A stretch of DNA of 64,000 nucleotides from Dama dama (taxonomy: Eukaryota; Chordata; Mammalia; Artiodactyla; Cervidae). The stretch's first letter is position 1. Each line of letters starts with the position of its first letter. Under the pieces are notes generated by a model, which ran no database searches, was not told the DNA's origin, and saw only the letters and a list, made by a program, of their open reading frames with translations. This document shows, piece by piece, positions 51,501 through 58,876 of this stretch. The stretch covers positions 26,014,001 through 26,078,000 of the forward strand of contig NC_083697.1 of assembly GCF_033118175.1 (NCBI RefSeq), given 5' to 3'. The position numbers and the translations under genes were made by a program.

Positions 51501-54500
51501 TCAACATTTATGTAAAATTTAAGTGGTACATAATAATATATTTATTTGAACTTGCTGTATCAGATGTCTATTATATTTTCCTGAATATCCTTCCTAATAG
51601 GTTTCTGAAAAGTTTATTTCTCTTTCCATAAGCTTTGCTTGAGATAACCAATCTATATCATGTCCACAAAGGAAACACATTGCATTCTTTTCAGGCTGTA
51701 TAACAATAAGTCTCACAATTTTACAGAAGTTGATATTTAAGAAATGAATTTCACTGACTGAACAAAAATCATAAGTACTCTGAAAGGTCTGGACCTCTAA
51801 GATTGGACAAGAATTTCAACTAGACAAGCGCATTGTATATGCTATGTGACCATATACAGTTGAGAATGCAAATTAGCACAACCTTCCTGTAAAGTGATTA
51901 GGCAAAGGAATCAAAAGTCTTAATTGATACATCACTAGACATATATAATAAATAATAATTATAATAACAACAGAAAAGGAACATGATTAATGAGTAGGGA
52001 AAGTATTTAGTATTGCTTCACCTGACAATTTCAGGGAAAGCAGGATCTCAAGGTATATGTAAATATGCATTTGTTTGTGTGTATAAATACACAAAGACCA
52101 AAGGGTTTTGATAGTATTATCTCTCACTAGCAAAAATACTGGTGATTCTTCCTTATATTATTATGTAGTTTTCTATATCGAGCATTTAGTACTATAAAAA
52201 TAAGGGAAAATATTCAAAACAGATACAAGGACAGCAGCAATGCTAACATCTTATTGAAACTCAAATTCCACCAGAGTGTACACCCTGGATTTAAATGAAC
52301 TGGCAGAATCACATTATCTTTGGTCTTCTAGTGGTATCAAACAATAACAATTTGATTTTAAGGTTTCAAAAACATCACCAATACATTTTATACTAGAAGT
52401 TCAGAATACATGAAGATAGCAAATCCTTGCTAAGGAAAGAGTCATCTGAAAGTAACTCAAGTATTTGCAGCTTATTTTTTTTTTTATTGGAGTATTGTTG
52501 ATTTAAATGTTGTGTTAGTTTCAGGTGTTCAGCAAAGTGAATTAGTTACACACATAAACAAACTATTTCTACTATATTTTCTGTTTTTCTTTTCTTTCAC
52601 AACCTTCTAAAAATGTAGAATAAACCAAGGGAAGTCATCTTCATTAGAATTCATTCAATTTGTAACTATTTTTAAAGTACTTGCCATGTGTCAAACATTT
52701 TTTCAGGCACTGGGGATTTTGCAGTGAAGAAAATAAAGTTCTTGTCTGGTAGAGGAACAAATATTATCTTTACCATGTAATAATAAAATGCTGTGAATGA
52801 AGTAATATTCATTAATAAGGTATACTTTACAGATAGTAGAAAACAAAAGTTATAAATTTCTTGGTTAGCAAAGAAAATAAATGTATCTCCTTTATTTACT
52901 CTAGGACATTTCATTTCTCTTATTTAGTTAAAGAAACTGAAATTGCTTGATTACTTACCCCAATATTAAACATCCCTGTAAAATACTCCATATTTGCTTG
53001 AATGAACCAAATGTTGCTTAAACCTAGTTCATCACTTCTCTTCTTAGCACGAATTAATGATAATTCCTTGTTTTCTATTAGTATAACCTAGATTTCACAC
53101 AGGAAACAATAGTATATTCAGTAACCTAATTTAGACATTAAAGCAAAGTTTTATTACTGTATTTACTAGCTTTAATAATGTTGATCATATTACATTGATC
53201 TTTATCATTGTGCTTCCGTGGTGGCTCAGACAGTAAAGAAACAGCCTGCAATGTAGGAGACCTGGGTTGGATCCCTTGGTTGGAAAGATCCCTTGGAGAA
53301 GGGAACAGCTACCCATTCCAGTACTCTGGCCTGGAGAATTTCACGGACAGAGGAGTCTGGCAGGCTATACTGTCCATGGGGTCGCGAAGAGTCAGACACG
53401 ACTGAGTGGTTTTCACTTTCACTTCATTTTCACTATTCTGTGCTAATAGGACATATGCCAGATAACACAGGACAAAAGTGAACAAGGTCCTCGAACGCGT
53501 GGAGCCTATAGATATGATGGTATAAGTGAGACAGGTGATTATAGCAGAGTGAGTGGTAAGTGTTTAATGAAGGACATATAATGTCTTATCAAAGCACGTA
53601 AACTTGATGACTAGGAGAGGTTTTAGTCATTTAATATTAAAGAGTAACATATTAATTGAGGCCTGCAAAATGAATAGAAATTAGCTGGAGCAATGAAGGA
53701 GTGTTTCTGGTGGAGACAGAAAGGCCCATGGTGAGAGAGATACAGTGGGTTTGCAGAACCGAGAAGACTGGTACAGTGGGGTATGGTGAGTGATGCTAGA
53801 GCTGGGAGTGGGGAGACAGGGTGTGGAGGGCAGAAATCAGACTGCAGAGGTAACAGGAGCCAGATCGCTCGTGATACAAGGACAACCAGTTGCTGGCAAT
53901 GCGTAGTATGGATTGGTGGGGCCATGGCAAAAGGCATGGCAACAAATTACAAATTTCTAATAGTAATCCAGGCCAAGGAAGAGAGGAGACATCATTGATT
54001 TGGATGAAGAAAAGTGGGCAGACTTAAGTCATTTTCATCATTCTCATTCTTAGTTTGGTCCTTATCTTGTCCTTACGTTTGTCTTTATGGAAAAATTCTG
54101 GATCTTTTTGTATAAAAAGCTTGTCAGAGGATATTTGGTGTCAAAGGTTTTCCAGCCTTTATTCTAGCCAAGATTTTCCTTCTCCAATTTCAACATCTCT
54201 AAGTTTCCAGACCTTTTAGGAAGGGAAAAAAAGATACCAGTCCCTGATTCTGCATCTCCAGGATTCTCCTCTATGAGCTCTCTTCCTCTTACTCCAACCA
54301 TGAAACTGTTGTTTTCCTTCGTGATGAAACAGATGCCTGCCTGTTTCTCTTCATATTCCTCATTTATTTACTAAGAAAGATAAAGAATAATACCTTCCAC
54401 TCTCTATCATTCTGGCCAGTCTATGAGTTCTTCCACATTTTTTTCTTCTGAGAATAATCACTTTAATTATTTTGTAATTTCCAGCGAGCTCACAAGCAAA

Positions 54501-56940
54501 GAATTGTAATTTGAAAAAACGACATCAAGTTCTAGCTTTTATGCTAAAAGTTGGAAGGAAGTGATTTACTATGACAGAAGACTAAAAACGGCACAAACTT
54601 CTAACAAATGTTGATGGTGATTGTATAAATTACAGTACATTTACTCAAAAACATATTACCAAGTCACATTTCAGTGATGATATTTAAAACTACTTGCAAT
54701 AGGAAAAAACATTTATGACATAAGATTGAGTGAAAGCAGGTGGTTCAAATTGTATTTGCAGTCTTAGAATTTGCAGCAATAAGCATCCTTCTGAACAATG
54801 GCTTAATGAGACCATGGGGGGAAATGCATTTGATGGATCAGAGTGGTAGATCTGGGGTTCATCTTTTTCTTTAAAAAACAGTTTTACAATTCTGATACAA
54901 TGACTAAAAACCAAGGCACCAAAGAATATGCTCAACAAGTTTCATAAGCTAGTATTTCAAGTACAAAATTATGTTGACAATTAAACTGGTTTCATCATTA
55001 ATTAACAGTGAAATAATTATTTCTTTTATAAAAAATAAAAACTGTATTGTGGCCCTACTCTTTTCCCCTAAGATTCTGAATCTTAGAAGTGTAGTTCAAC
55101 GAAAAATAAAATGTCTGTGCCTCATATCTGACCTCAGTGAATGACTATCAGCTCCAAGAGGGATAAGCCAGACTCAGCTAATTGAATTGTGCAGTTTCTT
55201 ATCATCTGTCATTCAGACTTTACCTGGCATGATGGCATCATGTGAGCTAGGACAATCCCAACATGGCCCTGAAAAAGGCAAGAAAAGGAACAAGTTAACT
55301 TTGGTCTCTCAGGCTTCTGTTTATTCTGAGACAACATTCTTTTTTTTTTTTTTTTTGTTAGTTGGAGGCTAATTACTTCACAACATTTCAGTGGGTTTTG
55401 TCATACATTGATATGAATCAGCCATAGAGTTACATGCATTCCCCATCCTGATCCCCCCTCCCACCTCCCTCTCCACCCGATTCCTCTGGGTCTTCCCAGT
55501 GCACCAGGCCGGAGCACTTGTCTCGTGCATCCCACCTGGGCTGGTGATCTGTTTCACCCTAGATAATATACATGCTGTTCTTTCGAAACATCCCACCCTC
55601 ACCTTCTCCCACAGAGTTCAAAAGTCTGTTCTGTACATCTGTGTCTCTTTTTCTGTTTTGCATATAGGGTTATCGTTACCATCTTTCTAAATTCCATATA
55701 TATGTGTTAGTATGCTGTAATGTTCTTTATCTTTCTGGCTTACTTCACTCTGTATAATGGGCTCCAGTTTCATCCATCTCATTAGAACTGATTCAAATGA
55801 ATTCTTTTTAACGGCTGAGTAATATTCCATGGTGTATATGTACCACAGTTTCCTTATCCATTCATCTGCTGATGGGCATCTAGGTTGCTTCCATGTCCTG
55901 GCTATTATAAACAGTGCTGCGATGAACATTGGGGTGCACGTGTCTCTTTCAGATCTGGTTTCCTCGGTGTGTATGCCCAGGAGTGGGATTGCTGGGTCAT
56001 ATGGCAGTTCTAGTTCCAGTTTTTTAAGGAATCTCCACACTGTTCTCCATAGCAGCTGTACTAGTTTGCATTCCCACCAACAGTGTAAGAGGGTTCCCTT
56101 TTCTCCACACCCTCTCCAGCATTTATTGCTTGTAGACTTTTGGATAGTAGCCATCCTGACTGGTGTGTAATGGTACCTCATTGTGGTTTTGATTTGCATT
56201 TCTCTAATAATGAGTGATGTTGAGCATCTTTTCATGTGTTTGTTAGCCATCTGTATGTCTTCTTTGGAGAAATGTCTGTTTAGTTCTTTGGCCCATTTTT
56301 TGATTGGGTCATTTATTTTTCTGGAATTGAGCTGCAGGAGTTGCTTGTATATTTTTGAGATTAATCCTTTGTCTGTTGCTTCATTTGCTATTATTTTCTC
56401 CCAATCTGAGGGCTGTCTTTTCACCTTACTTATAGTTTCCTTTGTAGTGCAAAAGCTTTTAAATTTCATTAGATCCCATTTGTTTAGTTTTACTTTTATT
56501 TCCAATATTCTGGGAGGTGGGTCATAGAGGATCCTGCTGTGATTTATGTCAGAGAGTGTTTTGCCTATGTTATCCTCTAGGAGTTTTATAGTTTCTGGTC
56601 TTACATTTAGATCTTTAATCCATTTTGAGTTTATTTTTGTGTATGGTGTTAGCAAGTGTTCTAGTTTCATTCTTTTACAAGTGGTTGACCAGTTTTCCCA
56701 GCACCACTTGTTAAAGAGGTTGTGAGACAACATTCTTGTCATATAAAAACGTGTCCTTGAGTGTAAGATAGTAAAGTCACTTCATCTTGGAAAAGCTAAA
56801 GAGAATAAAGAAGAGATACAATACCCCACCACTACAGAAATCCACAATTCTGTCACCAGGTTTGGCCTGATTTGTCACCATATAAACAAGGTTGTTCAAC
56901 TGTTGCTGCTTCCTCAAAGCTCGATCACTGGACATTTTAC
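27377..56940 (-). CDS. GSTCD: GSTCD, 3' portion (seven exons, last 219 codons)
   Basis: The gene is read on the minus strand by joining 56825-56940, 55224-55268, 52959-53087, 38201-38334, 36486-36516, 30804-30873 and 27377-27513. The joined length is 662 nt: two bases of a split codon, then 219 codons and TAG. Every junction keeps frame and has AG/GT borders. I recognise the product as the C-terminal methyltransferase-like domain of GSTCD from its conserved stretches SSDRALRKQQQLNNLVY, DFCSGGGHVG, HACGVATD, CPCCYG and the C-terminal end NNMIVGVPI. The glycine-rich DFCSGGGHVG is the expected S-adenosylmethionine-binding motif I. The HACG...CPCCYG pair is typical of the Methyltransf_32-like fold, also seen in METTL25-type proteins (family knowledge). 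Biochemical activity of GSTCD is not established; in humans the locus is associated with lung function. The full protein is about 630 residues, so some 410 residues and the promoter lie beyond position 64000. No stop or frameshift interrupts the exons, so the gene looks functional. Confidence 0.95.
27514..29764. other. GSTCD intron, mostly unique sequence
   Basis: Little repeat content, apart from A-runs (27865, 28215) and a short TC/AC/TA simple repeat at 29278-29312. Confidence 0.5.
29765..29940 (+). repeat. MIR SINE fragment in GSTCD intron
   Basis: Sense MIR: tagaatcaaataatatgggt, gtcctgggcaaaattttgcc, tgcaaaatatgaataacagc. Confidence 0.7.
29971..30233 (-). mobile_element. Bov-A2 SINE
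   Basis: A dimer of two Bov-A monomers on the minus strand, joined by the gtgcatgaaagtgaaagtga linker. TGTTAGC at 29964-29970 and 30234-30240 is the likely target-site duplication. Low divergence suggests a recent insertion. Confidence 0.92.
30804..30873 (-). CDS. GSTCD: GSTCD 70-nt exon
   Basis: The exon starts EHMILCRFADQTAVQ in phase 0 and ends RRLT plus the first base of a glycine codon. The acceptor GCTTTTTCTTTCAG and donor CAG|GTATGT are both strong. It encodes a late strand of the methyltransferase-like fold and the start of its final helix. It joins in frame to the terminal exon (G|GA). Confidence 0.95.
31459..31556 (+). mobile_element. Bov-tA SINE, 3'-shortened
   Basis: A head gcttccccggtggtactagt followed by ggtttgatccctggaggagg; it stops after cggtgacccactcagg. 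Confidence 0.75.
31822..33262 (+). mobile_element. BovB LINE with RT motif C deleted, antisense in GSTCD
   Basis: A 1.44-kb copy, from ttatggacggaggttcgtga to the 3' tail gactgaactgaactg. RT motif A is present (FCFIAYAKAFDCVDH, with the usual FID aspartate replaced by alanine). After cagagtacatcatgaga at 32937 the sequence jumps to gtccttggactgcaagg, removing about 500 bp that normally carries YADD. Both D-containing RT motifs are therefore lost and the copy is dead. It lies in the GSTCD intron between 30873 and 36486, opposite to the gene. Block 32219-32407 is identical to 11152-11340. Confidence 0.95.
33263..34984. other. GSTCD intron, unique sequence
   Basis: About 1.7 kb with no recognised repeat or gene. 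Several short frames have no domain signature. Confidence 0.45.
34985..35220 (+). repeat. hAT-like DNA transposon fragment
   Basis: Sense copy: gaccggggactggcaaacta, tctggcccattggccaagtt, gcaaagcctgaagtatttac, ttttacagaaaaaattcgcc. The same family as 14555-14710. Confidence 0.65.
35221..35790. other. GSTCD intron, unique sequence
   Basis: No recognised feature. The pre-insertion intron sequence directly after the 31-nt exon's donor is found here, below 35791. Confidence 0.4.
35791..35806 (-). repeat. Target-site duplication: duplicated GSTCD splice donor
   Basis: GTTACCTTGTATGATA here is an exact copy of 36481-36496. On the minus strand it reads TATCATACAAG|GTAAC, that is, the last 11 bases of the 31-nt exon and its donor. 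It is followed by GTTT, the original intron sequence. Confidence 0.95.
35807..36480 (+). mobile_element. L1 LINE, 5'-truncated, antisense in GSTCD
   Basis: A 674-bp ruminant L1 made of the last ORF2 codons (about 100) and the 3' UTR, ending aaaataaatttttaaaaaaa. The ORF2 remnant is in frame from about 35810 to the stop at 36122-36124. The exact 16-bp target-site duplication lies at 35791-35806 and 36481-36496. The L1 poly(A) side abuts the GSTCD splice donor. The element is opposite in orientation to GSTCD. Confidence 0.97.
36486..36516 (-). CDS. GSTCD: GSTCD 31-nt microexon beside an L1 insertion
   Basis: This microexon supplies the final T of the split serine codon and then EQFKKTLSYK. The acceptor is CTATTTCAG. 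The donor is AAG|GTAAC followed at once by the oligo(T) of an antisense L1. The exon is short, is not a multiple of three, and has a donor with C at +5, so it depends on accurate recognition; skipping it would shift the frame. Eleven bases of the exon and five of the donor fall inside the 16-bp target-site duplication of the L1. Confidence 0.93.
36517..37152. other. GSTCD intron, unique sequence
   Basis: Intron upstream of the 31-nt exon; no repeat recognised. Confidence 0.45.
37153..37335 (+). mobile_element. Bov-tA SINE
   Basis: A head ggctttccaggtggctcagt, B-box-like ggtttgatgccgggg, tail ggacgtaactgagcacgcat. Confidence 0.85.
37390..37612 (-). mobile_element. Bov-tA SINE
   Basis: A well-preserved minus-strand copy, including gtcgctcagtcgtgcccaac, ggatcgaacccgggtctcct and head gagctacaggggaagcc. 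Confidence 0.92.
37678..37870 (-). repeat. MIR SINE fragment
   Basis: Complement of MIR: atgtttattgagtacttact, cattcaattctcataaaagc, cctgaggtagatattattat. Confidence 0.75.
37871..38200. other. GSTCD intron, unique sequence
   Basis: About 0.3 kb below the 134-nt exon (its 3' side); nothing recognised. Confidence 0.4.
38201..38334 (-). CDS. GSTCD: GSTCD 134-nt exon with HACG and CPCCYG motifs
   Basis: The exon starts VALHACGVATDMVIEHC in phase 0 and ends NTSKFNFPK plus two bases (AG) of a serine codon. The acceptor is TTGTTTTCCAG, the donor AAAAAG|GTGAAA. The HACG and CPCCYG cysteines are the most diagnostic residues of this protein family. The exon contains several CpG dinucleotides, unlike the surrounding intron. 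It is separated from the previous exon by an intron of about 14.6 kb filled with repeats. Confidence 0.95.
38335..38724. other. GSTCD intron, unique sequence
   Basis: Contains the acceptor of the 134-nt exon at 38335 and an A-run at 38402-38413. Confidence 0.4.
38725..38885 (+). repeat. MIR SINE fragment
   Basis: Sense MIR: gggtgatcctgggctgcttg, gggcttcagtttcctccacc, ctatggttaataatactgac. Confidence 0.75.
38886..39804. other. GSTCD intron, unique sequence
   Basis: No gene or repeat I can support. Confidence 0.4.
39805..39965 (-). repeat. MIR SINE fragment
   Basis: Complement of MIR: caacagccctgaaagatttt, agaagtggagaaactgaagc, ttggggaaattaag. Confidence 0.7.
39966..40424. other. GSTCD intron, unique sequence
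   Basis: No feature recognised. Confidence 0.4.
40425..40560 (-). repeat. MIR SINE fragment
   Basis: Weak complement of MIR: tgaatccaggtctgactccg, ctcacaggctttccactaca. Confidence 0.55.
40561..41389. other. GSTCD intron, unique sequence
   Basis: AT-rich; nothing recognised. Confidence 0.4.
41390..41700. repeat. Two MIR-like fragments in opposite orientation
   Basis: 41390-41515 reads as complement MIR (ccccattttataaaaaagac, gtggctagtccaaggtcata). 41565-41700 reads as sense MIR (atcccagctctcacattaac, tcatatctacaaaatgagaa). Confidence 0.5.
42005..42358 (+). mobile_element. L1 LINE fragment
   Basis: ORF2 end: cgtgaggtatcatcttactc, gagggtgtggataaaaagga, accatatgatccagcacttc, gcactatttataatagccaa. 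A CHR SINE follows directly at 42359. Confidence 0.85.
42359..42572 (+). mobile_element. CHR-type SINE
   Basis: gggcattccctggtggtcca head, attcaatccctggtcaggga, then four diverged 'tgctacaagtaag' units and A-rich tail. Confidence 0.88.
42640..42838. repeat. AT-rich simple repeat
   Basis: About 200 bp of nearly pure A/T, with TA alternation and imperfect atatataacatata units. It probably expanded from the TA-rich part of an L1 3' end, since aagaagatgtaatgtatata resembles that region. Confidence 0.8.
42839..43219. other. GSTCD intron, unique sequence
   Basis: No feature recognised. Confidence 0.4.
43220..45911 (+). mobile_element. BovB LINE, longest copy, antisense in GSTCD
   Basis: Starts in the endonuclease region (cagtcagcaaaaacaagacc) and runs to the 3' tail gcgactgaactga, interrupted at 43358-43856 by an antisense BovB composite. 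The frame 43945-44685 (246 codons) covers the linker and start of RT. Later frames (44547-44945, 44873-45088, 45066-45269) carry the rest of the RT. Motif A reads FCFIDYAKAFE and motif C RYADDT is intact, but frameshifts and a 14-bp loss after ttatttaacttatatg break the ORF. It lies in the 14.6-kb GSTCD intron, opposite to the gene. Confidence 0.95.
43358..43856 (-). mobile_element. Antisense BovB composite inside a BovB
   Basis: 499 bp made of the BovB 3' tail (43358-43477) joined to the endonuclease region (43478-43856), both on the minus strand and lacking about 2 kb between. CTAGACCATTCAG occurs exactly at 43345-43357 and 43857-43869, like a target-site duplication. 43478-43600 is an inverted copy of 43235-43357. 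Confidence 0.85.
46020..47480 (-). repeat. Ancient L1-like repeat, minus strand
   Basis: Recognisable worn stretches of an old L1M-type element: gaaggcattgcttcactgtc, tctagctgtccatgtgacta, tttgttttttctctttggaa, and catgcaatatcttctgtgag. The family and exact ends are uncertain. Confidence 0.5.
47481..48112. other. GSTCD intron, unique sequence
   Basis: No feature recognised. Confidence 0.4.
48113..48458 (+). mobile_element. CHR-type SINE, long form
   Basis: Head ggcttccctaatggtccagt, long CHR body (cacaactactgagcatgtgc, gcaacgagagaagccactgc) and tail ccaaaaaataagataaataa. Imperfect duplication: AAAATAGCTCTAAAG at 48098 and AAAATAGCCTTAAAAG at 48459. Confidence 0.9.
48537..48912 (+). repeat. 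Mammalian interspersed repeat, family unassigned
   Basis: The stretch tttggaggctgggaagtcca ... cctcctaataccatcacatt ... acaaacattcagtcctaaca is a well-known medium-reiterated mammalian repeat, but I cannot name the family with certainty. Confidence 0.6.
49127..49226 (+). mobile_element. Bov-A SINE tail fragment
   Basis: Only the Bov-A part: ccagtccagtattcttgcct to gattcagacatgactgagtc. Confidence 0.85.
49227..49549. other. GSTCD intron, AT-rich unique sequence
   Basis: No feature recognised. Confidence 0.4.
49550..49786 (-). repeat. MIR SINE fragment
   Basis: Complement of MIR, fairly complete: ttgagtacttcctaaatgcg, agtgcttcatagacattata, aagttgcccaaggcaataca, tgcattctcttaaccagtat. A Bov-A unit directly follows. 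Confidence 0.8.
49787..49912 (+). mobile_element. Bov-A SINE fragment
   Basis: ggaaatggcaacccactcca to gttgggcatgactgagtaag; a single Bov-A unit adjoining a MIR. Confidence 0.87.
49913..50674. other. GSTCD intron, unique sequence
   Basis: No feature recognised. Confidence 0.4.
50675..50942 (+). mobile_element. Bov-A2 SINE
   Basis: Two Bov-A monomers joined by gcatgcatgcatgcatggga, ending in agcgacttagcagcagcagc. AAACCCTTATTT and AAACCCTTGTTT flank it. Low divergence indicates recent insertion. Confidence 0.93.
50943..52473. other. GSTCD intron, unique sequence
   Basis: About 1.5 kb with no recognised repeat or gene. Confidence 0.4.
52474..52590 (-). repeat. L1 3'-end fragment
   Basis: The complement of an L1 3' terminus: T-run, then attggagtattgttgattta, gttagtttcaggtgttcagc. 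Confidence 0.7.
52665..52765 (-). repeat. L2 LINE 3' end
   Basis: Complement of L2: tacttgccatgtgtcaaaca, caggcactggggattttgca. Confidence 0.75.
52959..53087 (-). CDS. GSTCD: GSTCD 129-nt exon, motif II region
   Basis: The exon has 43 codons, phase 0 to phase 0. It starts VILIENKELSLIRAKKRSDE and ends YFTGMFNIG. The acidic residue in LIEN follows strand beta-2, the position that normally contacts the ribose of S-adenosylmethionine in class I methyltransferases. The donor GGG|GTAAGT is close to consensus. The acceptor ends TCTAG and has a poor pyrimidine tract. Confidence 0.95.
53212..53425 (+). mobile_element. Bov-tA SINE
   Basis: Complete: gcttccgtggtggctcagac head, gggttggatcccttggttgg, tail gaagagtcagacacgactga. 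It begins about 125 bp upstream of the GSTCD 129-nt exon. Confidence 0.9.
53475..54000 (-). repeat. L2 LINE fragment
   Basis: Worn complement of L2: gtgaacaaggtcctcgaacg, gtggagcctatagatatg, agaggtaacaggagccagat. The frame at 53783-53998 is a by-product. Confidence 0.55.
54001..55223. other. GSTCD intron, unique sequence
   Basis: No recognised feature in about 1.2 kb. Confidence 0.4.
55224..55268 (-). CDS. GSTCD: GSTCD 45-nt exon completing SAM motif I
   Basis: This 45-nt exon encodes GHVGIVLAHMMPSCQ, 15 whole codons in phase 0 at both ends. It completes the glycine-rich loop begun in the previous exon (CSGG|GHVG). The acceptor has a strong pyrimidine tract (CTTGCCTTTTTCAG) and the donor is CAG|GTAAAG. 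Skipping it would remove half of motif I without shifting the frame. A full-length-3'-end L1 copy lies 73 bp upstream in the intron. Confidence 0.95.
55342..56723 (-). mobile_element. L1 LINE, 5'-truncated, sense in GSTCD
   Basis: A 1.38-kb ruminant L1 on the minus strand, the same direction as GSTCD. The exact 14-bp target-site duplication GAGACAACATTCTT lies at 55328-55341 and 56724-56737. It holds an uninterrupted ORF2 C-terminal frame of about 345 codons ending at 55687-55689 (HIYGI stop), then the 3' UTR and a short A-run. The open frame lacks the endonuclease and RT domains, so it is not active; the undamaged frame and clean duplication point to a fairly recent insertion. No AATAAA precedes the A-run. 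Confidence 0.97.
56825..56940 (-). CDS. GSTCD: GSTCD exon with SAM motif I start
   Basis: This 116-nt exon is the most upstream GSTCD exon in the window. The acceptor is TCTTTCCCAG at 56941 and upward; the donor is GTATTG just below 56825. It begins with the last two bases of a split glycine codon, continues KMSSDRALRKQQQLNNLVY and ends GDRIVDFCSGG, exactly at a codon boundary. The alpha-helical QQQLNNLVY stretch precedes motif I of the methyltransferase fold. The exon carrying the preceding residues was looked for in 57000-64000 and not found, so the next upstream intron is longer than 7 kb. Confidence 0.95.
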
Positions 56941-57150
56941 CTGGGAAAGAGATGAAGACAGTGACACATTATGTATTGCAGGGACTGGGAAAGCACCGGT
57001 GCACTAGACTAGAAGCATACAGGAAGAACGCTACAGATGCAAGTGAATACCGTTCCACGTGACCCACTACGAGAGGATTAGAGAACTGGAACTCAGAGGT
57101 GAAACCTCTTTTTGCTTAATTTTACTTTTATTCTTACCAAACCTTTCTTT
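56941..57150. other. GSTCD intron, unique sequence
   Basis: Contains the acceptor region of the 116-nt exon; no repeat recognised. Confidence 0.4.
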
Positions 57151-57272
57151 TGGAGGAGGAAATGGCAACCCACTCCAGTATTCTTGCCTGGAGAATTCCA
57201 TGGACAGAGGAGCCTGGTTGGGCTGCAGTCCATGGGGTCCCAATGGGTCGGACATGACTGAATGACTAACAC
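57151..57272 (+). mobile_element. Bov-A SINE fragment
   Basis: tggaggaggaaatggcaacc to gggtcggacatgactgaatg, a single Bov-A unit. Confidence 0.88.
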
Positions 57273-57905
57273 AACTATTCTTTTAATTGTCACTGACAGA
57301 AAAATCTATGAAAAAATGTCTTTAAAGAGAGGAAACAATAAGTGTAAAATTAACTTCAGTCATAAACAAAGTGTTTAGCAAATGTTACTGGAAGAATAAA
57401 AATTAACAGTAATAGTCTCTTCCCTCTATCCCTCTCAGTGACATAGTATAAAGATTATCTAATTTCAGCACATTGCTTAAATCTCCTTGGAGAAAAGAGA
57501 CCTATAATAATAAAAACATTTTTATTCTCTAACTGGCACATCTGTGAACTCTTAATTCTTCTGGTTAAGACACTTGGAACACAGGTGTCACATTGTCTAA
57601 AATATATCAATTGTTATTGCATTTAGAAATAAATTAGATTTTCTTATTTCTGCTTTGAAGCTTCCTTTCCTCATGAGTCAGACACAGAAATTTAATGTAA
57701 TTAGAGACAGAAGATAGGGCATTTCCAAGCACAAAACGCCTTGGGCCTAGCAGTACGAAAACATCTTAACTTTCCTTTCAAAAGCCACTAGTCAAGTCCA
57801 TTAAAATATCTTCAGAAGAATGAATAAAAGTATTTGTTTTAACATATTTCAAATGCACTGTTCATCAGAGCAAGATTAAAAAAATATAAGGGTAGCTTTC
57901 AGTGA
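57273..57905. other. GSTCD intron, unique sequence
   Basis: No feature recognised. Confidence 0.4.
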
Positions 57906-58108
57906 CATGTGTGTGTTAGTTGCCCAGTCATGTCCAACTCTTTGCGACCCCACACACTGTAGCCTGCTAGGCTTCTCTGTCCATGGAATTCTCCAGGCAA
58001 GAATACCAGAGTGGATTGCCATTCCCTTCTCCAGAGGATCTTCCCAACCCAGGGATCGAATCCTGGTCTCCTGCAGGCAGGTTCTTTACCGTTTGAGTCA
58101 CAGGGAAG
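57906..58108 (-). mobile_element. Bov-tA SINE
   Basis: Complete minus-strand copy. The 8-bp duplication TTCAGTGA lies at 57898-57905 and 58109-58116. Confidence 0.9.
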
Positions 58109-58116
58109 TTCAGTGA

Positions 58117-58597
58117 TATAGATAAAAGGAAAAATGCAGATAATCTCTTGGGCGTGATCAAAAATCATTTATAGATAACAAGTTTCCCCACTCCATTTTC
58201 ACAGAAAAATAGCATGCTTTTTCATTTTGTATTTTCCTTCTTTCTTCCATTACTAAAATTAAAACATTGGGAAACTTGTATGAAAAAACAGGAAATATGA
58301 ATTTAAAAAGATCTATATGAGAGAAAAAGTCATTTTTCTAAGTACTTTTCTGTTTTTAATATATGCACTTCCAACTATACCCGTAAGTTCATAATTTTCT
58401 GGACAGCATAGCATATGTTATAATATAAATCTTTCTATGTCTATGAATTTGTTTCTATACTGTAAGTTTTAATGGCTGTGAAAATTTTATTAACTACCTA
58501 TACCCAATTTATTTAGCCAATTTCCTATTGTAAAAACGTGGTCATTATCATACAATTGACTCCTTGTGTGCGTTCTTAATTATTTAGCATGGCCTAA
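58117..58597. other. GSTCD intron, unique sequence
   Basis: AT-rich; nothing recognised. Confidence 0.4.
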
Positions 58598-58876
58598 TGT
58601 TCATTGGAAGGACTGATGCTGAAGCTGAAACTCCAATACTTTGGCCACCTCACGCGAAGAGTTGACTCATTGGAAAAGACCCTGATGCTGGGAGGGATTG
58701 GAGGCAGGAGGAGAAAGGGACGACAGAGGATGAGATGGCTGGATGGCATCACCGACTCGATGGACATGAGTTTGAGTAAGCTCCGGGAGTTGGTGATGCA
58801 CAGGGAGGCCTGGCGTGCTGCGATTCATGGGGTTGCAAAGAGTCGGACACGACTGAGCGACTGAACTGAACTGAAT
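58598..58876 (+). mobile_element. BovB LINE 3' end
   Basis: From tgttcattggaaggactgat to gcgactgaactgaactgaa. Close to the family consensus, with an 86-codon frame still open (58604-58864), so a relatively young 5'-truncated copy. Confidence 0.93.

Noticed and set aside
55687..56742. 351-codon frame, the longest complete one in the window
   Set aside because: It is the C-terminal part of L1 ORF2 in a 5'-truncated insertion with a target-site duplication, not a host gene.
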